Shown here one piece after another: positions 26,037 to 35,065 of a stretch of 41,856 nt of DNA; within the stretch, counting starts at the first letter, position 1; the number at the start of each line of letters is the position of its first letter. The notes under the pieces are model-generated. The model made no database searches and had not been told where the DNA came from. It saw nothing but the letters and a program-made list of their open reading frames with translations. Source of the DNA: Rhodobiaceae bacterium (lineage in GTDB: Bacteria; Pseudomonadota; Alphaproteobacteria; Rhizobiales; Aestuariivirgaceae); contig VFJY01000095.1 of the NCBI GenBank assembly GCA_009885825.1, positions 1 to 41,856 of the forward strand. Reading direction: 5' to 3'. Both the position numbers and the translations under genes were made by a program.

Positions 26037-26519
26037 TTACAGCCAGCGACCGACATGGGACTTGTAGCTGAGATAGGCTTCGCCGAATTTGCGCTCGAGG
26101 TAAGATTCTTCCCGGGCTACTACGCCGTAGCGGATGACGATATAAAACGGCACAAGCGCTAGCAGAATCCAAAAGCTGTTGAAGCTTGTGGCAAGCCCGA
26201 TCAGGCCCAAAAACATGCCTATGTAGATCGGGTTTCGCGAGAAGCGGTAGGGTCCGTAGTCAACGATAGTCGTCGTTGACCTATTGATAGGGAGTGCCGT
26301 TCCTGCCTTGCGAATTGTCACGGTTGCCCAAAGCGCCAGCACAAGGCCTGCTGCAAATATTATGGCGCCGAGCCAGACACTGGGGAACTGGATGGGAAGG
26401 ATGTTTAACGGATAGTACCAGTCAATTGCCAGTCCGCCGATAATTGCGAGTGCCCAGGGGATAGGCGGGTGAACGACTGCGTTGGAATTGTCAGCAGCCT
26501 TCTTTGTTGTGTCTGTCAT
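26037..26519 (-). CDS. Isoprenylcysteine carboxyl methyltransferase-like membrane protein
   Basis: A 160-residue integral membrane protein of the ICMT/PEMT family. It has membrane helices (ALAIIGGLAIDWY, LGAIIFAAGLVLALWATV, IGMFLGLIGLATSF, ILLALVPFYIVIRYGVV) and the SAM-binding signature GPYRFSRNPIYIG followed by EESYLERKFGEAYLSYK. ATG at 26519 is chosen over the frame's earlier in-frame start at 26555. The substrate is unknown; bacterial members methylate diverse lipids or small molecules. It sits between the intact hydrolase and the hydrolase relic. Confidence 0.87.
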   Translation of the reverse strand: MTDTTKKAADNSNAVVHPPIPWALAIIGGLAIDWYYPLNILPIQFPSVWLGAIIFAAGLVLALWATVTIRKAGTALPINRSTTTIVDYGPYRFSRNPIYIGMFLGLIGLATSFNSFWILLALVPFYIVIRYGVVAREESYLERKFGEAYLSYKSHVGRWL

Positions 26520-26558
26520 GAATGGTTTTGCTCTCCACCAAATCAAACAGGCCAAATT

Positions 26559-27404
26559 TTAGCCAGCATGCTTTTTGAGAAACTCCACAGTCCGGCCCCA
26601 GGCCAGATCAGCCGCTTCCTTATTGTAGCGGGCGGCATTGGTGTCGTTGTTGAAGGCGTGGTTGGCGCCTTCGTACATGTGGAGCTCGTAGGTTTTGCCG
26701 GCGACTTTCAGTGCTGTTTCGAAGGCTGCGATGCCGGCATTGATGCGTTCATCAAGGGAGGCGTAGTGCAGCATGAGAGGGGCTGTGATTTTGGGCACGT
26801 CGGCATCCGGAGCTTGACGGCCATAGTAGGCCACACCGGCGCTGAGGCCCGGGCCAGCGACGGCTAGCGCGTTCACAGTGCCCCCGCCCCAGCAGAAACC
26901 CATGGCACCGGATTTGCCATTGCTGGCGGCATTGGCCTTCACGGCGGCAAGTGCTGCTTGCGACGAGGCGGCGATGCCTTCAGGCTTCAAGGTTCCGATC
27001 ATGTCGCGGGCCTGGTCGGCATCTTCCGGAGTGCCGCCGAGTTCGGCCAGATAATCAGGTGCGAGTGCGGCAAAGCCTTCGGCGGCCATGCGGCGCGCCA
27101 CATCCTTGATATGGGGGTTAAGGCCGCGGTTTTCGTGAATGACAATGACGCCCGGATATTTGCCCGCAGCCTTGGGCGTTGCGAAATAACCTTTGCCACC
27201 GGCATGGTCCAGATTTTGCGTGGTGATGCGGGGGTCGCCTTCGGGCAGGATATCGGCTCGGGCGTAATTATTTTCGAGAACCGGCAAGAGGGCAGTGGCT
27301 GCGGCGGTGCTTCCCGCCAGCAGGGAAAGCTTTTCCATGAAATCGCGGCGGTTCATGCCGCCGTGGGTGAAACGGTCAAACAGATTGATAATTTTCTGGT
27401 CCAT
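26559..27404 (-). CDS. Dienelactone hydrolase family protein with Tat-like signal
   Basis: An alpha/beta hydrolase of the dienelactone hydrolase family, 281 residues from the ATG at 27404. An N-terminal segment with the twin-arginine motif MNRRDFMEKLSLLAG (R19, R20) and hydrophobic stretch suggests Tat export. The catalytic triad is C171 (GFCWGGG), D218 (ASLDERI) and H249 (EGANHAF), the cysteine-type nucleophile of this family. YghX-type exported homologues share this plan. The substrate is not predictable from sequence. It is divergent from the DinG-type helicase gene by 34 bp. Confidence 0.9.
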   Translation of the reverse strand: MDQKIINLFDRFTHGGMNRRDFMEKLSLLAGSTAAATALLPVLENNYARADILPEGDPRITTQNLDHAGGKGYFATPKAAGKYPGVIVIHENRGLNPHIKDVARRMAAEGFAALAPDYLAELGGTPEDADQARDMIGTLKPEGIAASSQAALAAVKANAASNGKSGAMGFCWGGGTVNALAVAGPGLSAGVAYYGRQAPDADVPKITAPLMLHYASLDERINAGIAAFETALKVAGKTYELHMYEGANHAFNNDTNAARYNKEAADLAWGRTVEFLKKHAG

Positions 27405-27438
27405 GACGGGGCTGCCTTTCAATGCTTAAAGACAAGAT

Positions 27439-30270
27439 ATGATCGGTGATTCTAGCTTTGCCTCTGGAGATGACAATAATGTGGCGGTTCTGTCAGGGGT
27501 GGAGCTTGCCACGGCAAACGGAAAACTGGCAGCGGCTGAGGGGCTGGAAGCTCTCGCCAAAACCCCGCATTTGATCTGCCATGCGACCTTTTTGATTGAA
27601 CGGCTGGCGTCGGTCGCGGGGGCTGCCAAGGCGGCGGTCCGGAACGCCCGTGAGCAGAAGCATCTGGACGTGGCGGAGCTGTTTGCGTTTGTTTGTCCGG
27701 CGCGGATCGCGACGCCAACGCCTGCGGGATTTGCGCGCTCGCTGGCGCTTGACCCGGCGGAGACAGATGTTGAAACGCTGAGGTTGGTAGCGCATGAGCT
27801 TTTGGAGCGCCTGGGCAACCGGCACTATCCAGCGCCACGGGAAGCAGCGGAAGTTGCCAATTACCTGGCGCGGGCCAACTGGCCATGGGCCAAGGCTGCG
27901 ATGGCGGCGCTGCTCAAGGTCAATCCCAAGCTTGACGTGGGGACTTTTGCCACAGGCCTCAATGTGTGGGACCGGATCGAGGAATGGGAGGATGAGGGTG
28001 CGCGCCCACCGGGGCGGCAAGAGGGTGTGGCGCCAGAGGAGGCGACGCGGTTTCTGGATGAAATTCTGGGCAAGTTTTCCGAGCGCCGCCAGCAGCAGAA
28101 AAATTATGCGGCGACTGCGACATTCGCTTTTGAACCGCGGCACAAGAAAAATGAGAACAACATTCTGCTGGCAGAAGCTGGAACCGGATTGGGCAAGACC
28201 CTGGGTTATCTCGCGCCGTCATGGTTGTGGGCGCGCAAAAACAATTCGCCGGTGTGGATTTCGACTTATACAAAAAACCTGCAACGCCAGCTTGATCAGG
28301 AAACGGCGCGGCTGGTGGGCGATCCTGAGGAACGGCGCACACGGATTGTTGTCCGCAAGGGCCGCGAGAATTATCTGTGCCTGCTCAACATGCAGGAAAC
28401 TTTTGGGCGCTTGGGTGCGGCCAACCCGAGGAGCGCCCTGCTCGGCGCCTTGATTGCGCGGTGGGCAAGGTTTACGCGGGATGGCGACATGGTGGGAGGC
28501 GACTTTCCGTCGTGGCTGCTGTCACTCTTCTCTGATGTGGCTCTCGATCACGAATCACGGGCCTTGTCGCCTGCCTCGCTGGGGCTGACTGACAGGCGGG
28601 GCGAGTGCATCTATTCGGCCTGCCCGCATTTCAAGAAATGCTTTCTTGAGCGAAGCGCCAGGGCAGCGCGCAAGGCCGATATCGTGATCGCCAATCACGC
28701 GCTGGTGCTGAACCAGGCGGCGGTTGATTATGCGCTGGGGGCGCCAAAAACGGTGGAAGAGGAAGCAGCGCCCGGGGGCTTGCGGCGGCTGGTGTTTGAC
28801 GAGGGGCATCATCTTTTCGATGCGGCGGATTCGGCTTTTTCCTCCCATCTCACGGCGCTTGAAACATCAGAATTGCGGCGCTGGCTGCGGGGGCCTGAAA
28901 CGGAACGCCGCCGTGGGCGCGGGCTGGTTGACCGCATTGGCGATCTGGTTGCCAATAATGAAGAGGCGGAAAAGCTGGTGCAAAAGGTTTTGCATGCCGC
29001 CTTTGCGCTGCCGGGGCCAGGTTGGACGAGGCGCGTGCAGGCGGGAACGCCGGAAGGTGTTGCTGAACATTTTCTGACATTGGTGCGGCAGCAGGTTTTG
29101 GCTCGCGCCGAGCAGAGTGCGGGCAATTCCATGGAGACAGATTGCGCCCCGCTGATTGCCGGACTGGCCGAAGCGGCGGAGGAATTGGCAACGGCTCTGC
29201 ACGATTTGCGGCGGCCCATGGGCAGGCTGGCTGAAACGCTGGCAAAAAAACTTGATGAGAATGCACCCGAGCTCTCAACTTACGACCGGGGAAGGATTGA
29301 AGCGGTTTCGCGCTCGCTGAAAAAACGTGGCGAATTGATGGTGGGCGCGTGGACAGAAATGTTGCAGCGCTTGCTGGAAACCCGGAACCCGCTGTTCATC
29401 GAATGGTTCGCGGTTGAGCAGGCGTTTGGGCGCGAATCTGATGTGGGGCTGCATTCCCACTGGATTGACCCGACGGAGCCTCTGGCGCTGGCGGTTTTGA
29501 AAAATGCCGATGGCATTATCATTACGTCGGCCACGCTCAAGGACCGGCCGCCGGATGTTCCGGATGACTGGGCGAATGCCGAAATGCGGACCGGCGCGGT
29601 GCATCTGCCCTATCCCGTCAAGCGCGTGAGCTACGACTCGCCCTTTGACTACACCAAGCAGAGCCGCCTGATTGTGGTCAATGATGTGGCGCGCGATGAC
29701 ATGGACCAGGTTGCCGCCGCCTACCGGGAACTATTTGTGGCTGCCCGCGGCGGGGCGCTGGGATTGTTCACGGCGATCTCGCGGCTGCGCGCTGTGCACA
29801 AGCGGCTGCACATTCCACTGGCGCAAAAGGGCCTGCCGCTTTACGCCCAGCATGTGGACCCCATGGATACTGGAACGCTGGTCGACATGTTCCGGGCCGA
29901 GCGCGACGCGTGTCTGCTTGGAACCGATGCTGTGCGTGACGGCGTGGACGTGCCGGGCGATTCCTTGCGGTTGATCGTGCTTGACCGGGTGCCCTGGGGA
30001 ACGCCTACAATTCTGGAGCGGGCGCGCAAGGAAATGTTCGGCGGCAATGCCTATGGCGACATGGTGGTGCGGCTGCGGCTGCGGCAAGCCTTCGGGCGGC
30101 TGATCAGAAGCGAGCAGGACCGGGGATGCTTTGTGATTTTGGATTCAAGGCTGGCGTCGCGCTTTGCAACCGCCTTTCCGCCCGGTGTTGCGGTGGAGAG
30201 GACTGGATTGGTGGACGCGATTGACCAGGTGAAGAGTTTTTCTGCTTTGCAACGAGGTGAGGAAAAATGA
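27439..30270 (+). CDS. DinG/XPD-type ATP-dependent DNA helicase
   Basis: Superfamily 2 iron-sulphur helicase of 943 residues. Walker A is EAGTGLGKT (about 246-254). The DEAH-type box is DEGH (about 453-456) in LVFDEGHHLFD. Motif VI is RQAFGRLIRSEQDRG (about 881-895). Four cysteines, C314, C390, C395 and C401 (LCLLN, ECIYSACPHFKKC), match the 4Fe-4S cluster of XPD/DinG. The first 240 residues do not resemble the exonuclease domain fused to some DinG proteins and are unassigned. It probably acts in DNA repair, unwinding 5' to 3'. It overlaps the GFA-like gene by ATGA. Confidence 0.9.
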   Translation: MIGDSSFASGDDNNVAVLSGVELATANGKLAAAEGLEALAKTPHLICHATFLIERLASVAGAAKAAVRNAREQKHLDVAELFAFVCPARIATPTPAGFARSLALDPAETDVETLRLVAHELLERLGNRHYPAPREAAEVANYLARANWPWAKAAMAALLKVNPKLDVGTFATGLNVWDRIEEWEDEGARPPGRQEGVAPEEATRFLDEILGKFSERRQQQKNYAATATFAFEPRHKKNENNILLAEAGTGLGKTLGYLAPSWLWARKNNSPVWISTYTKNLQRQLDQETARLVGDPEERRTRIVVRKGRENYLCLLNMQETFGRLGAANPRSALLGALIARWARFTRDGDMVGGDFPSWLLSLFSDVALDHESRALSPASLGLTDRRGECIYSACPHFKKCFLERSARAARKADIVIANHALVLNQAAVDYALGAPKTVEEEAAPGGLRRLVFDEGHHLFDAADSAFSSHLTALETSELRRWLRGPETERRRGRGLVDRIGDLVANNEEAEKLVQKVLHAAFALPGPGWTRRVQAGTPEGVAEHFLTLVRQQVLARAEQSAGNSMETDCAPLIAGLAEAAEELATALHDLRRPMGRLAETLAKKLDENAPELSTYDRGRIEAVSRSLKKRGELMVGAWTEMLQRLLETRNPLFIEWFAVEQAFGRESDVGLHSHWIDPTEPLALAVLKNADGIIITSATLKDRPPDVPDDWANAEMRTGAVHLPYPVKRVSYDSPFDYTKQSRLIVVNDVARDDMDQVAAAYRELFVAARGGALGLFTAISRLRAVHKRLHIPLAQKGLPLYAQHVDPMDTGTLVDMFRAERDACLLGTDAVRDGVDVPGDSLRLIVLDRVPWGTPTILERARKEMFGGNAYGDMVVRLRLRQAFGRLIRSEQDRGCFVILDSRLASRFATAFPPGVAVERTGLVDAIDQVKSFSALQRGEEK

Positions 30271-30758
30271 CTGACATCAGGATTACCGGTGGATGCCAAT
30301 GTGGGGCGGTGCGTTATGCGCTTCATGCCGAACCAACTGAACCCCGCATTTGCCATTGCCGCATGTGCCAGAAACATGCGGGCAGTTTCTTCGGGGCCTT
30401 TGCCAATATTGACATGAAGGATTTTGAATTGACGCGAGGCGAGCTCGGGCTGTTCAGAAGTTCGGGCGATGGTGACCGGACGTTTTGCCGGGACTGCGGG
30501 ACGCCATTGGGTTACCTTCATATTTCGGGGGACCGCATGGCAATTACCATCGGCTCGCTGGATAATCCAGCTGCCATCAGGCCCATAACGCAGTATGGCA
30601 TTGAAGCGCGCATGCCGTGGTTTGCTGACCTGGCGCAATTGCCCGCCTATGAATCGGGAAAATATGATGGCGCATCGGCGGAGCTGTATGAAATGATCGG
30701 CCGCACCAACCGGCAACACCCGGATCATGATGCTGAGGTTTGGCCTCCAGCAAAATGA
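30267..30758 (+). CDS. GFA (glutathione-dependent formaldehyde-activating)-like zinc protein
   Basis: A 163-residue CENP-V/GFA domain protein. Zinc-binding cysteines are C10 and C12 (GGCQCGAVRY), C29, C31 and C34 (CHCRMCQKHAG), and C74 and C77 (CRDCGTPLGY). Family members related to Gfa were proposed to form S-hydroxymethylglutathione, but most, including this type, have no proven activity. The start overlaps the helicase stop (ATGA), so it is translationally coupled. Confidence 0.9.
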   Translation: MTDIRITGGCQCGAVRYALHAEPTEPRICHCRMCQKHAGSFFGAFANIDMKDFELTRGELGLFRSSGDGDRTFCRDCGTPLGYLHISGDRMAITIGSLDNPAAIRPITQYGIEARMPWFADLAQLPAYESGKYDGASAELYEMIGRTNRQHPDHDAEVWPPAK

Positions 30759-30815
30759 ACGCTCTCGACAAACGACCGCGCACCCGGTAGCCATTTTCAA
30801 TCAATGGAGGACTGG

Positions 30816-31229
30816 ATGCCCGGCACGATCAGTACTGAACAGGCGCTTATTTATGTGATGGTCACCATGTCTGGCGTGGAAGGCCGGATCAATGCGACGG
30901 AACTCAAGGAAATTGGCCGCGTGGTGAAGAGCCTGCCGATCTTCAAGGATTTTGACAGCGCGCGGCTCACGACCGTGGCGCAGGAATGTGGCGAGATGCT
31001 GCAGGAGCCGGAAGGCCTGATGACCGTGCTGGGCCTGGCGCGGGACCAGCTTTCACCCAGGCTGCGCGAGACCGCCTATGCGCTCGCCGTTGAGGTGGCG
31101 GCGGCGGATTTGGCGGTGGGCAAGGAAGAGTTGCGCTTCCTCGCGATCCTGCGGGACACGCTGGGCCTCGACAAGCTGGTGACGGCAGCGCTTGAACGCT
31201 CGGCCATCGCGCGCTATCAGACTCTTTAA
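30816..31229 (+). CDS. TerB-like tellurite resistance domain protein
   Basis: A 137-residue helical protein of the TerB-like family: YVMVTMSGVEGRINATELKE, then RETAYALAVEVAAADLAVG and KEELRFLAILRDTLGLD. The acidic residues in both halves (SGVEGRINATE, AADLAVGKEE) correspond to the metal-binding repeats of TerB-like proteins. The start at 30816 has GGAGG 5 bp upstream and is preferred over the ATG at 30804. Such stand-alone members are common in alphaproteobacteria; tellurite resistance should not be assumed. The next gene starts 3 bp later. Confidence 0.85.
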   Translation: MPGTISTEQALIYVMVTMSGVEGRINATELKEIGRVVKSLPIFKDFDSARLTTVAQECGEMLQEPEGLMTVLGLARDQLSPRLRETAYALAVEVAAADLAVGKEELRFLAILRDTLGLDKLVTAALERSAIARYQTL

Positions 31230-31232
31230 AAT

Positions 31233-32189
31233 ATGCGCGAATTTTATCCTGAGCTGCAACCCCATACGCGCGGCAGGCTGCGGGTTTCAGATCTCCATGA
31301 AATCTATTATGAGGAATGCGGGAACCCCAGGGGCAAGCCGGCTTTGGTTTTGCACGGGGGGCCGGGCGGTGGGATTTCGCCTTTCCTGCGTAGGCTGCAT
31401 GACCCGAAGCGCTACCGCATCATCTTGTTTGACCAGCGGGGCTGCGGGCAATCGGCGCCCCATGCGGAGCTGCGTGAAAACACCACGTGGCATCTGGTAG
31501 CTGACATTGAAGCGCTGCGGGTTCACCTGGGTATTGAAAAATGGCAGGTGCTGGGCGGCTCCTGGGGCTCGACGCTGGCGTTGGCCTATGCGCAAAAACA
31601 TGCGGAGCGTGTGAGTGGGTTGATCCTGCGCGGCATCTTTACGGTTCGCCAGCGGGAAATCCACTGGTTCTATCAGGAAGGTGCGTCGGCCTTGTTTCCG
31701 GATGCCTGGGAAGCCTTCCTGGCACCCATTCCAGAGGCGGAGCGGGGCGATCTGGTTTTGGCTTATTACAAGCGGTTGACGGGCAATGACGCCATTGAGC
31801 AGATGGCTTGCGCCAAGGCCTGGAGCCAATGGGAGGCCAGCGCGCTGGCCTTGCGGCCCAATCCGGCGCTGGTTGCCAGTTTCGGCGGTGATGCGTTCGC
31901 TTTGGCCTTCGGGCGAATCGAATGCCACTACTTCTTCAACAAGGGGTTCTTCGAATCAGACGATCAATTGCTGGCGGGCGCACAGGTGATTCGGAATATT
32001 CCGGGCGTCATCATTCAGGGACGCTACGATGTGGTAACTCCCATGGAAACCGCATGGGCGCTGCACAGGGCCTGGCCCGAGGCTGAATTTGAAATCATAG
32101 CTGATGCGGGTCACACGACTACGGAACCGGGAATCACTGACGCACTGATTCGCGCCACAGATCGATTCGCTTGCAGCGCCAGCGGGTGA
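31233..32189 (+). CDS. pip: Proline iminopeptidase
   Basis: Alpha/beta hydrolase of peptidase family S33 that removes N-terminal proline from peptides. The 318-residue protein has the oxyanion motif HGGPGGG (41-47), FDQRGCGQS (67-74), nucleophile S110 in GGSWGSTLALAYA, the aspartate in GRYDVVTP and the histidine in DAGHTTTEPG. Length and the DQRGCGxSxPH motif are typical of Pip. It follows the TerB-like gene closely. No terminator is seen just downstream. Confidence 0.93.
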   Translation: MREFYPELQPHTRGRLRVSDLHEIYYEECGNPRGKPALVLHGGPGGGISPFLRRLHDPKRYRIILFDQRGCGQSAPHAELRENTTWHLVADIEALRVHLGIEKWQVLGGSWGSTLALAYAQKHAERVSGLILRGIFTVRQREIHWFYQEGASALFPDAWEAFLAPIPEAERGDLVLAYYKRLTGNDAIEQMACAKAWSQWEASALALRPNPALVASFGGDAFALAFGRIECHYFFNKGFFESDDQLLAGAQVIRNIPGVIIQGRYDVVTPMETAWALHRAWPEAEFEIIADAGHTTTEPGITDALIRATDRFACSASG

Positions 32190-32211
32190 TTCTCACAAAA
32201 ACTATTGTCAT

Positions 32212-32252
32212 GCAAAAATATTTGCGGCGCGATACTGCGAAAATATTCACGC
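32212..32252. repeat. AT-rich imperfect repeat pair in the pip-rmuC gap
   Basis: Two similar imperfect palindromes, GCAAAAATATTTGC (32212-32225) and GCGAAAATATTCACGC (32237-32252), lie 25 bp apart in a G+C-rich genome. They could be a regulator-binding site. Apart from this, a short relic-like frame and the candidate RNA described next, nothing is seen in 32190-32597. Confidence 0.25.
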
Positions 32253-32467
32253 CAACTTGTTCGCCTAAACAATTGTTATCAAGCGGCAATGCTGACTCGA
32301 TTCGCACATGCAGCAAAAATCTCAAGATGAGTTTGCCGCAATGTTGCCTAACTCTGTCCGTGTTGGGGCCATGATCAAACAGCATCTTCAGCTTCGATCC
32401 AGCGGGGGATCAGCCAGTCAAAGAACTGGTTCTTGAGAGGGAAAATTTCGGGAATTAAAAGCTACCC

Positions 32468-32571
32468 CTGTATGTGAGCGAGTTGACCTGTGCGGCTCCT
32501 GTCGCCGTCCCGAGTTGTGCGGGTCAAGGGCCCGTCCACGCTTAGTTGAGTGTGGACGGGCCACGCCTTTT
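32468..32571 (+). ncRNA. Candidate small RNA upstream of rmuC
   Basis: A possible promoter (TTGAGA at 32433, 17 bases, TAAAAG at 32456) would start a transcript near 32468. It ends at a strong intrinsic terminator (32529-32571). Inside, TTGACC near 32484 can pair with GGTCAA near 32522, enclosing smaller hairpins. The RNA would be about 100 nt. I cannot match it to a known family. It could also be the rmuC leader with an attenuator. Confidence 0.35.
32529..32571 (+). terminator. Strong intrinsic terminator 27 bp before rmuC
   Basis: A 14-bp stem pairs 32529-32542 with 32549-32562 (core GGCCCGTCCAC / GTGGACGGGCC, one G-U pair) around a 6-base loop, followed by ACGCCTTTT. It is too far from pip (340 bp) to be an obvious end of that gene. 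Confidence 0.75.
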
Positions 32572-32597
32572 CAGGCGAATCGGTTTACAATTTCCCC

Positions 32598-33755
32598 ATG
32601 CAACTCGATCACATCGTTCTCCAAGTCGGTTCCGCCGAATTCGCATTGCTTGATATCTTGCTGGCCGGTGGCGGGTTGGCCCTGTTGCTCATTTTCATCA
32701 CGCTGATTGTAACGTGGCGGGCCCAGGCTGCGCGTCAGGCGGAGAGGCTTGAGGCCATGCGGCGCGCTTCGGAGCTGGAGTATCGTCTTGCTGAAATGGC
32801 GGGCAGCTTACGCAATTTTGCCGATCAGACGCAGGGCGCGCAAGCGCATCTCACACGCACCCTGGATGAGCGGCTTGATCTGGTGGGCCAGCGCGTCGGA
32901 CATGGGCTTACTGAACAGACTGAGCGCACGGCGCAATCGCTTTCCACGCTCAACGAACGCTTGGCAGTCATCGACGCCGCGCAGAAAAATCTCACGTCGC
33001 TTTCAACCGAGATGATCTCGCTCAAGGATATTCTTTCCAACAAACAGGCGCGCGGCGCCTATGGGCAGGGCCGGATGGAGGCCATCATCGCGGATGGCTT
33101 GCATTCCAAGGCCTATGCGTTTCAGCCCACCCTTTCCAATGGCATGCGGCCCGATTGCCTGATCAGCCTGCCGGATTCCGAGCTTAAGCTGGTGATCGAC
33201 GCGAAGTTTCCGCTGGAAGCATTCAATGCGCTTCGCGAGTCCAAAGGTCAAAGCGAAGTCCGCGCTGCGGAATCCCGCCTGCGCAATGATGTGGCCAAGC
33301 ATGTAAAAGACATCGCGGAAAAATACCTGATATCGGGCGAGACCCATGAAACGGCCATCATGTTCGTTCCATCTGAATCAATCTACGCGGAATTGCACGA
33401 AAAATTTGAAGACGTGATCCAGAAGGCCCACCGGTCGCGCGTTATCATAGCGTCCCCCAATGTCCTGATGCTGCTCATCCAGACCATGCAGGCAATTATC
33501 AAGGATTCCGCCATGCGCGAGCAGGCTGGCCTGATCCGGATTGAAGTTTCCAGGCTGCTCGAAGATGTGGGGCGGCTGGGCGAGCGCATTGGCGATTTGC
33601 AGAAGCACTTTGGCGCGGCCAACATTGATCTCGAGAAGCTCGGCGTTTCCGCCGACAAAATTACCAAGCGCGCTATTCGCATTGAAAGCCTTGAATTGGA
33701 GGAGCCAGCGAAGCTTGCGGATTCGGCGCCAAAGCTGGTGAGCAGCAATCCTTAG
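32598..33755 (+). CDS. rmuC: RmuC-family DNA recombination protein
   Basis: A 385-residue protein with an N-terminal membrane anchor (LLDILLAGGGLALLLIFITLIV), a long coiled coil (residues about 40-150, rich in Glu, Arg, Gln and Leu), and the RmuC nuclease-like domain. In that domain, SNGMRPDCLISLP and LVIDAKFPLEAF (D and DxK of a PD-(D/E)XK fold) are followed by KHVKDIAEKYLISGET, AIMFVPSESIYAEL and VIIASPNVLMLLIQTM. It limits inversions and rearrangements in E. coli. The start at 32598 is chosen because the earlier in-frame ATG at 32550 lies inside the terminator stem. Confidence 0.92.
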   Translation: MQLDHIVLQVGSAEFALLDILLAGGGLALLLIFITLIVTWRAQAARQAERLEAMRRASELEYRLAEMAGSLRNFADQTQGAQAHLTRTLDERLDLVGQRVGHGLTEQTERTAQSLSTLNERLAVIDAAQKNLTSLSTEMISLKDILSNKQARGAYGQGRMEAIIADGLHSKAYAFQPTLSNGMRPDCLISLPDSELKLVIDAKFPLEAFNALRESKGQSEVRAAESRLRNDVAKHVKDIAEKYLISGETHETAIMFVPSESIYAELHEKFEDVIQKAHRSRVIIASPNVLMLLIQTMQAIIKDSAMREQAGLIRIEVSRLLEDVGRLGERIGDLQKHFGAANIDLEKLGVSADKITKRAIRIESLELEEPAKLADSAPKLVSSNP

Positions 33756-34405
33756 ATCACCGCCAGAAAGTCAGCAAAAATTTTGAGGGCATCATCGCCT
33801 TTCGGCGAGAGGGTGTATGTGCCACGCTCAACCTTGAAGAACCAGCCATAGACATCGCTGCGGAGAATCGCAGCGGCGCGAGCGACTTTTGTCTGGGTGG
33901 TTATTTCAGAGAGTTTTGAGGGGCCGGAGTTTTTCAGATATTTCACGCAGCGCAGCGCATCTTGGCGATAGGCCGTGACAAGGGGGCGCTTGCTGCTGCC
34001 GCCAGAATTTGGATCACCAACACGGCGTTGGAACTCTTTCAGCAGAGCTGCCTTGCGCTTGGGATATTTGCGGGGCTGGTAGGGAGCGGGATCAAGCCAG
34101 GCTTCGACCCATTCGCCATTCACGGTGAGCATACCGAGGCCCAAACGTTTGCACAGGCGGAGTACATCCTTGTTGAGGGATTGTTTCGGTTCCGGAACTG
34201 CAAGGTAAACATGATCGGTTACGGACTGGCGGTCGATGCCCTGGAGCAGAAGCTGGAGGTTGAAGCTGGTTTTCAGTTCGACAATGACGGGTGGTTCCTG
34301 TCCACGGACTGCCATCACATCGCACTCGCCGATTTCCGATTTAACTTCATAGCCTTGGCGCTCAAGAAAGCGTTTGACCGGGAGATAGAGTTGTGTTTCG
34401 AGCAC
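33752..34405 (-). CDS. DUF2161 family PD-(D/E)XK nuclease-like protein
   Basis: A 217-residue protein with a PD-(D/E)XK-like core near the N-terminus: YEVKSEIGECDVMAV, then EPPVIVELKTSF (D28, E42, K44 roughly), followed by LQLLLQGIDRQSVTDHVYLA. The C-terminal third (DALRCVKYLKNSGPSKLSEI) looks like a winged-helix part. The family is annotated as a putative phosphodiesterase or nuclease, with no tested function. It overlaps rmuC by 4 bp at the 3' ends. This recombination-protein neighbour suggests, but does not prove, a DNA role. Confidence 0.82.
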   Translation of the reverse strand: MLETQLYLPVKRFLERQGYEVKSEIGECDVMAVRGQEPPVIVELKTSFNLQLLLQGIDRQSVTDHVYLAVPEPKQSLNKDVLRLCKRLGLGMLTVNGEWVEAWLDPAPYQPRKYPKRKAALLKEFQRRVGDPNSGGSSKRPLVTAYRQDALRCVKYLKNSGPSKLSEITTQTKVARAAAILRSDVYGWFFKVERGTYTLSPKGDDALKIFADFLAVI

Positions 34406-34461
34406 GGGTGTTTTTTCCTGAGAGGAACCCCTATGCTACAATGATTCGGGGGCGAAATGGA

Positions 34462-35064
34462 CTAAAATGGCCTTCTGGCGCGCATGGCCGCCGTCAGTGT
34501 GCCTTCGTCGAGATAATCGAGTTCGCCGCCTACGGGCACGCCATGGGCCAATTTTGAGGTGCTCAGCCCCAAGCCTTTCAAGCGCTCGGTGATGTAGTGG
34601 GCGGTGGTCTGGCCTTCGACGGTTGCATTGGTGGCAAGCACCACTTCGCGCATGCCGGTGGCGGCCGAGCGTTCGATGAGGCGGTTGATTGCGAGGTCCT
34701 CGGGGCGGATGCCTTCCATGGCGGAGAGGGTTCCCCCCAGCACGTGATAAAGGCCGGTCCAGGCACCAGCGCGCTCCAAGGCCCAGAGATCGCCCACTTC
34801 TTCCACCACGCAAATGACCGCGCGGTCGCGCCTGGGATCGGCGCAAATGGCGCAAGGGTCGGTCGTATCGACATTGCCGCAATCACTGCACACGGTGACC
34901 TTGTCTTCAGCTTCGGCCATTGCAGTCGCCAAGGGGCTTAAGAGTTTTTCCCGGTTCTTGATGAGGTGCAGGGCGGCGCGGCGGGCCGAGCGGGGACCGA
35001 GCCCCGGCAATTTCGCCAGAAGCTGGATCAACCGTTCAATTTCTACGCCCGCCGTGCGCTTCAT
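34462..35064 (-). CDS. recR: Recombination mediator protein RecR
   Basis: Works with RecO (and RecF) to load RecA on gapped DNA. The 200-residue protein has the helix-hairpin-helix ([20 protein letters not shown], residues 16-35), a four-cysteine zinc finger (C59, C62, C71, C74) and a Toprim domain beginning [13 protein letters not shown], with [13 protein letters not shown] and the Walker-like [15 protein letters not shown]. Family length is normal. It follows ybaB by one base, in the conserved dnaX-ybaB-recR order. Confidence 0.96.
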   Translation of the reverse strand: MKRTAGVEIERLIQLLAKLPGLGPRSARRAALHLIKNREKLLSPLATAMAEAEDKVTVCSDCGNVDTTDPCAICADPRRDRAVICVVEEVGDLWALERAGAWTGLYHVLGGTLSAMEGIRPEDLAINRLIERSAATGMREVVLATNATVEGQTTAHYITERLKGLGLSTSKLAHGVPVGGELDYLDEGTLTAAMRARRPF

Positions 35065-35065
35065 G

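Noticed and set aside
30816..31229. TerB-like gene as part of a tellurite-resistance (ter) operon.
   Set aside because: No terC, terD, terZ or other ter genes are adjacent; it stands alone between a GFA-like gene and pip.
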